A DNA stretch of 64,000 nucleotides, from assembly GCA_018334015.1 (NCBI GenBank), contig JAGXTI010000020.1, forward strand, positions 62,001-126,000, given 5' to 3'. This stretch comes from Silanimonas sp. (GTDB lineage Bacteria > Pseudomonadota > Gammaproteobacteria > Xanthomonadales > Xanthomonadaceae). Positions 58,571-64,000 of this stretch are shown one piece after another. Under the pieces are notes generated by a model that saw nothing but the letters and a program-made list of their open reading frames with translations, was not told where the DNA came from and ran no database searches. The stretch's first letter is position 1. Each line of letters starts with the position of its first letter. Both the position numbers and the translations under genes were made by a program.

Positions 58571-59035
58571 ATGGCCTCGATCCTGGTCCTGCACGGCCCC
58601 AACCTCAACCTGCTCGGCCACCGCGAGCCGGCGGTCTACGGCCACGACACGCTGGAGGCGATCAACACCCGGCTGGCCCTGCGCGCCAGCGCCGCCGGGC
58701 ACGAACTGCTGGCCTTCCAGAGCAATGCCGAGCATGCGCTGGTCGAGCGCGTGCAGGCCACCCGCCTCGACGGCACCGCCTTCGTGCTGATCAACCCGGC
58801 GGCCTACACCCACACCTCGGTGGCCCTGCGCGACGCTTTCGCCGCGGTGGGCACGCCCTTCATCGAGGTGCACCTCTCCAATCCGCACGCCCGCGAGCCC
58901 TTCCGCCACCACAGCCACCTGGCCGACCTGGCCGTGGGCGTGGTCTGCGGCTTCGGCGCGCAGAGCTACCTGCTGGCACTGGAAGCCGCCATCGCCCGGC
59001 TGGATGCCGCCCGCCGCGACACCGCGGCGCGCTGA
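58571..59035 (+). CDS. aroQ: Type II 3-dehydroquinate dehydratase
   Basis: Third step of the shikimate pathway: dehydration of 3-dehydroquinate, dodecameric cytoplasmic enzyme. The protein has 154 residues. Landmarks are [20 protein letters not shown] with the catalytic Tyr, [16 protein letters not shown] with substrate-binding Asn and His, and [18 protein letters not shown] with the catalytic His. The usual SNHEG block reads SNAEH, a slight departure. The ATG at 58571 matches the family start. accB follows 58 bases after the stop, then accC, in the order common in proteobacteria. Confidence 0.95.
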   Translation: MASILVLHGPNLNLLGHREPAVYGHDTLEAINTRLALRASAAGHELLAFQSNAEHALVERVQATRLDGTAFVLINPAAYTHTSVALRDAFAAVGTPFIEVHLSNPHAREPFRHHSHLADLAVGVVCGFGAQSYLLALEAAIARLDAARRDTAAR

Positions 59036-59093
59036 ACCCCCGCGCCACTGGCCCTTTCGCCTCCCTTTCCTCTCACCGCCCGCGAGCCCACCC

Positions 59094-59579
59094 ATGGATC
59101 TCCGCAAAATCAAGGCGCTGATCGACCTGCTCGAGAAGTCCAACCTCACCGAAATCGAGATCAAGGAGGGCGAGGAATCCGTCCGCCTCTCGCGCGCCAG
59201 CCGCGCCGCACCGGCTCCCGCCTACGTCCATGCCGCCCCGGCCGAACCGGCTCAGGCCCCGCTCAGCCACGCCGCCCCGGTCAAGGCCCCGGCCGCCGAG
59301 CACGCCAGCGAGTCGCACGGCAAGGCCGCCAAGGAGCTGCCGGACGGCCACACCATCCGCTCGCCGATGGTCGGCACCTTCTACGCCAGCCCCAACCCCG
59401 ACGCGCCGGCCTTCGTCAAAGTCGGCCAGGTGGTGAAGGCCGGCGACACGCTCGGCATCATCGAGGCGATGAAAATGTTCAACCCGATCGAGGCCGACGT
59501 CAGCGGTACGGTACGGGCGATTCTGGTCAAAAGCGGCCAGCCGATCGAATTCGACGAACCGATGTTCGTGATCGCCTGA
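59094..59579 (+). CDS. accB: Biotin carboxyl carrier protein of acetyl-CoA carboxylase
   Basis: Carries CO2 on biotin between AccC and the AccAD transferase in the first step of fatty-acid synthesis. The protein has 161 residues: an N-terminal helix ([20 protein letters not shown]), an Ala/Pro-rich mobile linker (residues 40-80) and a biotinyl domain with the biotin Lys127 in EAMKM; the thumb region [17 protein letters not shown] is the type specific to acetyl-CoA carboxylase. It is 10 bases upstream of accC, clearly one operon. Confidence 0.98.
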   Translation: MDLRKIKALIDLLEKSNLTEIEIKEGEESVRLSRASRAAPAPAYVHAAPAEPAQAPLSHAAPVKAPAAEHASESHGKAAKELPDGHTIRSPMVGTFYASPNPDAPAFVKVGQVVKAGDTLGIIEAMKMFNPIEADVSGTVRAILVKSGQPIEFDEPMFVIA

Positions 59580-59589
59580 GCGCACCCTC

Positions 59590-60957
59590 ATGTTGAAGAA
59601 AGTCGTCATCGCCAACCGCGGCGAAATCGCTCTGCGCATCATGCGTGCCTGCCACGCGCTGGGCATCCAGACCGTGGCCGTGCACAGCACCGTCGATCGC
59701 AACCTCAAGCACGTGGCGATGGCCGACGAATCCGTCTGCATCGGCCCCGCACCCTCGGCCGAGAGCTACCTCAACATCCCGGCGATCATCGCCGCCGCGG
59801 AAGTGACCGACGCCGACGGCATCCATCCGGGTTACGGCTTCCTCTCCGAGAACGCCACCTTCGCCGAGCGCGTCGAGGCCTCGGGCTTCGTCTTCATCGG
59901 CCCCACCGCGGAGGTCATCCGCATGATGGGCGACAAGGTCGAGGCGATCCGCGCCATGAAAGAGGCCGGCGTGCCCTGCGTGCCCGGCTCCGGCGGCCCG
60001 CTCACCGAGGACGAGGACGAATGCCTGCGGATGGGCCGTGAGATCGGCTACCCGGTCATCATCAAGGCGGCGGGCGGCGGCGGCGGCCGCGGCATGCGGG
60101 TGGTGCGCGAGGAGGGCGCGCTGATCAGCGCCATCGCCACCACCCAGGCCGAGGCCAAGGCCGCCTTCGGCAACGGCATGGTCTACATGGAGAAGTTCCT
60201 CGAGAACCCGCGCCATGTCGAGATCCAGGTGCTGGCCGACGGCCAGGGCAACGCCATCCATCTGGGCGAGCGCGACTGCTCGATGCAGCGCCGCCACCAG
60301 AAAGTGGTCGAAGAAGCCCCCGCCCCCGGCCTCAGCGAGCAGCAGCGCGCCGAGATCGGCAAGGTCTGCGTCGATGCCTGCCTGCGCATCGGTTACCGCG
60401 GTGCGGGCACTTTCGAGTTCCTCTACGAGAACGGCCGCTTCTACTTCATCGAGATGAACACCCGCATCCAAGTCGAGCATCCGGTGACGGAGATGGTCAC
60501 CGGTATCGATCTGGTGCGCGAACAGCTGCTGATCGCCGGCGGCCAGAAGCTCACGATCAAGCAGCAGGATGTGGTGCTGCGCGGCCACGCCATCGAATGC
60601 CGGATCAATGCCGAAGACCCCGAGACCTTCACGCCCTGCCCCGGCCTGATCAAGCACTTCCACGCCGCCGGCGGCCCCGGCGTGCGGGTCGATTCGCACA
60701 TCTACGAAGGCTACAAGGTGCCGCCGAACTACGACTCGATGATCGGCAAGCTGATCGTGCATGGCGCCACCCGCGCCCAGGCGATTGCGCGGATGCGCGT
60801 GGCGCTGGCCGAGATGATCGTCGACGGCATCAAGACCAACATCCCGCTGCAGCAGCGCATCATGGCCGACATCGGCTTCCAGCAGGGCGGCACCAACATC
60901 CATTACCTGGAAAAGCGGCTGGCCGAGCGCCGGGAAAAGAGCTTCGGGCTGGGCTGA
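59590..60957 (+). CDS. accC: Biotin carboxylase subunit of acetyl-CoA carboxylase
   Basis: ATP-grasp enzyme that carboxylates biotin on AccB with bicarbonate. The protein has 455 residues. It starts [35 protein letters not shown], the glycine-rich ATP loop [36 protein letters not shown] (in part) and [17 protein letters not shown] are all present with catalytic Glu and Arg in the last block. Ten bases separate it from accB. Nothing unusual is seen. Confidence 0.99.
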   Translation: MLKKVVIANRGEIALRIMRACHALGIQTVAVHSTVDRNLKHVAMADESVCIGPAPSAESYLNIPAIIAAAEVTDADGIHPGYGFLSENATFAERVEASGFVFIGPTAEVIRMMGDKVEAIRAMKEAGVPCVPGSGGPLTEDEDECLRMGREIGYPVIIKAAGGGGGRGMRVVREEGALISAIATTQAEAKAAFGNGMVYMEKFLENPRHVEIQVLADGQGNAIHLGERDCSMQRRHQKVVEEAPAPGLSEQQRAEIGKVCVDACLRIGYRGAGTFEFLYENGRFYFIEMNTRIQVEHPVTEMVTGIDLVREQLLIAGGQKLTIKQQDVVLRGHAIECRINAEDPETFTPCPGLIKHFHAAGGPGVRVDSHIYEGYKVPPNYDSMIGKLIVHGATRAQAIARMRVALAEMIVDGIKTNIPLQQRIMADIGFQQGGTNIHYLEKRLAERREKSFGLG

Positions 60958-61027
60958 GGCAGGTCCACCGACGGGCCTGCCGGGTCTAAGGCCGATCGCC
61001 CTTGCGAGCGCGTGCGACAATCGCGGC

Positions 61028-62401
<1,374 letters not shown>

Positions 62402-62410
62402 AAGCGCCCT

Positions 62411-62854
62411 TCAATGCAGGTGGGGACCGGGCGCGGCGGCCACCGAAGCCGCGCGCTTCTTCTCGGCATGTTCGGCGCGCTCGGCTTCGAGCAGGGCCAG
62501 CCATTCGTCCAGCGTGTGGCCGCCCTCGGCGGCTTCCTCGGTGGCGGCACGTTCCAGAACGGGGGAGAGCCGCAGCGTGGTGGCGCGCCCTTCTGAGCGG
62601 CAGCGCGCGGCGGTGTGGTGGAGCATGGCGATCAGCAGGCCCGGGCTGTCGATGCCCTCGAGCGCACGACCGGCGACCACCATCACCCATTCGCTGCCGT
62701 GCAAGCCGCCGGCCGCGACCAGCGTGCCGGCCTCATCGAGCAATTGCGCATGCGCCACGAAAGGGGTCCCCGTGCGCCGTGGGCTGGTCGCGCCCGCGGC
62801 CTTCGCCTCGCGCTTTTTGCGGGCGGCGCGTTTGGCTTGGGAGTTTCTGGACAT
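62411..62854 (-). CDS. Conserved hypothetical protein
   Basis: The protein has 147 residues. The basic N-terminus (SRNSQAKRAARKKREAKAAG) is followed by a compact alpha/beta part (HAQLLDEAGTLVAAGGLHGSEWVMVVAGRAL, in part; LRLSPVLERAA) and a charged C-terminal helix. No enzyme motif, signal peptide or membrane segment is visible. I believe similar proteins exist in Xanthomonadales, but I know no function. It is convergent with dbpA, with nine bases between the stops. Confidence 0.6.
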   Translation of the reverse strand: MSRNSQAKRAARKKREAKAAGATSPRRTGTPFVAHAQLLDEAGTLVAAGGLHGSEWVMVVAGRALEGIDSPGLLIAMLHHTAARCRSEGRATTLRLSPVLERAATEEAAEGGHTLDEWLALLEAERAEHAEKKRAASVAAAPGPHLH

Positions 62855-62903
62855 GGCGGACGGTTGGTCGGGAGCGGTGTGGCAAGAATATCGGCAGAGG
62901 CGG

Positions 62904-63002
62904 TCAGGCCGCGTGCCGGACGAGACGATGATCGGGCAGCTTCGCCGGCTCCGGCTGGCGCAGGCGCTTGAGCAGCTTGGCGGTGCAGCGCAGAACGGTC
63001 AT
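62904..63002 (-). CDS. Possible 32-residue ORF coupled to the restriction/helicase gene
   Basis: The ATG at 63002 overlaps the stop of the upstream Res-like gene as ATGA. The product begins MTVLRCTAKLLKRLRQ, resembling the start of small DUF6933-type proteins, but ends at residue 32, so it may be a truncated remnant. No further homologous sequence is visible downstream. Confidence 0.35.
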   Translation of the reverse strand: MTVLRCTAKLLKRLRQPEPAKLPDHRLVRHAA

Positions 63003-64000
63003 GGTATGCCTGCTGAAGCCAAGGCGGCACGGATCATCGACCACTCGCGCTGCTTGGGCATCACGAAGCGATACCGCTCGCCGGCGCGCCGCGCCCAGAG
63101 CTCGCCGATGCGCCGCTTCTCGATCTGCTCGGGCTGGTCGTAGCGGTCCGCGCCCTTGTATTCGACGACGAGGATGCGGCCATCCGTCATGCGCACGAGG
63201 AAATCCGGATAGAACCGGTACCTCGACGTCGGCAACGAGAACGAACCGGGCTTGCGCTCGACATTCCGCACCCAGTCCCTCACGCCCTCGAGCGTGTTGG
63301 CGATGAAGTTGGCGCACTCGAACTCCTCGCCCTGCGCCTTGAGGTTTCCGATCTGCGGGAAGAAGTGCTTCGGCAGGGTGATGAAGCCGTTGTACTGCCA
63401 GTCCCAGGCGTAGCGGCCTGCCCGGAAGACGCACTGCAGGCGATCGGTGGCGGTCAGCCGGGCCTCGTCACCCAGCAGGGCAAGGAAGCGCTGCCGATGG
63501 CCCTCGGCGCGGGCTTTTCCAATGCGCTCGGCAAGCGCATCCGACAGGCGCGACTTCCGATAGACCAACTCTTCACTGGAGAGCTTGCGGTCTTCGGTCA
63601 GGAATCGAAGCGCCGTCGACAACCAAGCGGCCAGTTCCTCCGGGTCAATGTCTGGGGCGGAAAGCCGTCGCTCCAAGGTCCACTGGAGATCCTCGAGGCT
63701 GGCGGATTCCCTCAGGTTGAACAGCCCCAACTGGACATCGAGCCGCTCCAAGGGATCAAGGCGCAGCTTGCCGGCATCGCCAAGGCCCAAGCGCGCGCGC
63801 TGCAAGGTCTCGACCTGAAGCGGGAACGCCGAAAGGTCCAATTTCGCGTCGACGTCCGCAAGCTCGAGGGTTCCCTCCAGCGGCGGTGCGCTCCCGAGGT
63901 CGCACAGCCAATCGCCCTGTTGCCACGCCAGCAACGGCAACGCGAACGACTCACCCCGCTCCGCGGGCGTGAGCACCGGAACTTCGAAGGGCGCGGCGAG
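62999..64000 (-). CDS. C-terminal part of a type III restriction/helicase (Res-like) subunit
   Basis: The frame is open to the right edge, so the gene starts beyond 64000 and only the last 333 residues are seen. The C-terminal domain contains RYRFYPDFLVRMTDGRILVVEYKG, a PD-(D/E)xK nuclease core as in type III restriction endonuclease subunits, followed by KRRIGELWARRAGERYRFVMP, also typical of that group. The helicase motor should lie outside the window. Together with a methyltransferase (Mod) it would cut foreign DNA; no Mod gene is visible on this side. Confidence 0.78.
   Translation of the reverse strand, partial: LAAPFEVPVLTPAERGESFALPLLAWQQGDWLCDLGSAPPLEGTLELADVDAKLDLSAFPLQVETLQRARLGLGDAGKLRLDPLERLDVQLGLFNLRESASLEDLQWTLERRLSAPDIDPEELAAWLSTALRFLTEDRKLSSEELVYRKSRLSDALAERIGKARAEGHRQRFLALLGDEARLTATDRLQCVFRAGRYAWDWQYNGFITLPKHFFPQIGNLKAQGEEFECANFIANTLEGVRDWVRNVERKPGSFSLPTSRYRFYPDFLVRMTDGRILVVEYKGADRYDQPEQIEKRRIGELWARRAGERYRFVMPKQREWSMIRAALASAGIP

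Overview
The window is about 64 kb of high-GC bacterial chromosome, densely coding on both strands. Gene content and order (PPi-dependent phosphofructokinase with an H+-pyrophosphatase; isoaspartyl methyltransferase-like gene next to tolC and waaA; cutA-dsbD-tlpA-aroQ-accB-accC) point to a gammaproteobacterium of the Lysobacterales/Xanthomonadales. That placement is an inference from gene content, not from a marker-gene comparison. I see no rRNA, tRNA or CRISPR array.

Region 1 (1-8.7 kb) is a pyrophosphate-metabolism block: the 5' end of adk, PPi-dependent phosphofructokinase, a complete IS1182-type insertion sequence, a repeat-rich 0.6 kb spacer, the membrane H+-pyrophosphatase, an outer-membrane barrel protein, soluble pyrophosphatase and an HDOD protein. 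Region 2 (8.7-18.7 kb) carries a fasciclin protein, a DsbD/ScsB-like reductase, thiC behind a TPP riboswitch, and an RND efflux pair with a divergent TetR regulator. Region 3 (18.8-27.5 kb) is an envelope block: tolC, waaA, two LpxL-type acyltransferases, an O-antigen ligase, a glycosyltransferase, a methyltransferase and a small zinc-finger protein. The last five genes of its minus-strand part are tightly coupled.

Region 4 (27.6-39.1 kb) holds PfkB, a degenerate pirin, YceI, a RutE-like reductase, an ELM1 protein, glnE, an S9 peptidase beside an AbgT transporter, and a TorF porin. Region 5 (39.1-49.1 kb) is accessory. It has a five-gene minus-strand operon that encodes a 56-residue secreted peptide with six cysteines, a periplasmic protein with a CxxC site and a MacB-like ABC exporter. 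Next come a BLUF photoreceptor, a TrmY-like protein, a scar of broken genes (a groEL fragment, a frameshifted glycosyltransferase, an IS1595-type remnant) and an orphan sugar aminotransferase/oxidoreductase pair.

Region 6 (49.3-64 kb) holds two Hsp20 genes, a methyltransferase, groES-groEL with a CIRCE operator, cutA, dsbD, tlpA, aroQ, accB, accC and dbpA. A low-GC two-gene insert splits tlpA from aroQ. It encodes a secreted protein whose reading frame runs through six copies of a 7-bp repeat, which makes it a candidate phase-variable locus. The right edge contains the C-terminal part of a type III restriction/helicase subunit. The most promising candidates for undescribed biology are the Cys-rich peptide exporter operon, the repeat-controlled secreted protein with its membrane partner, and the GroEL-fragment ORF.
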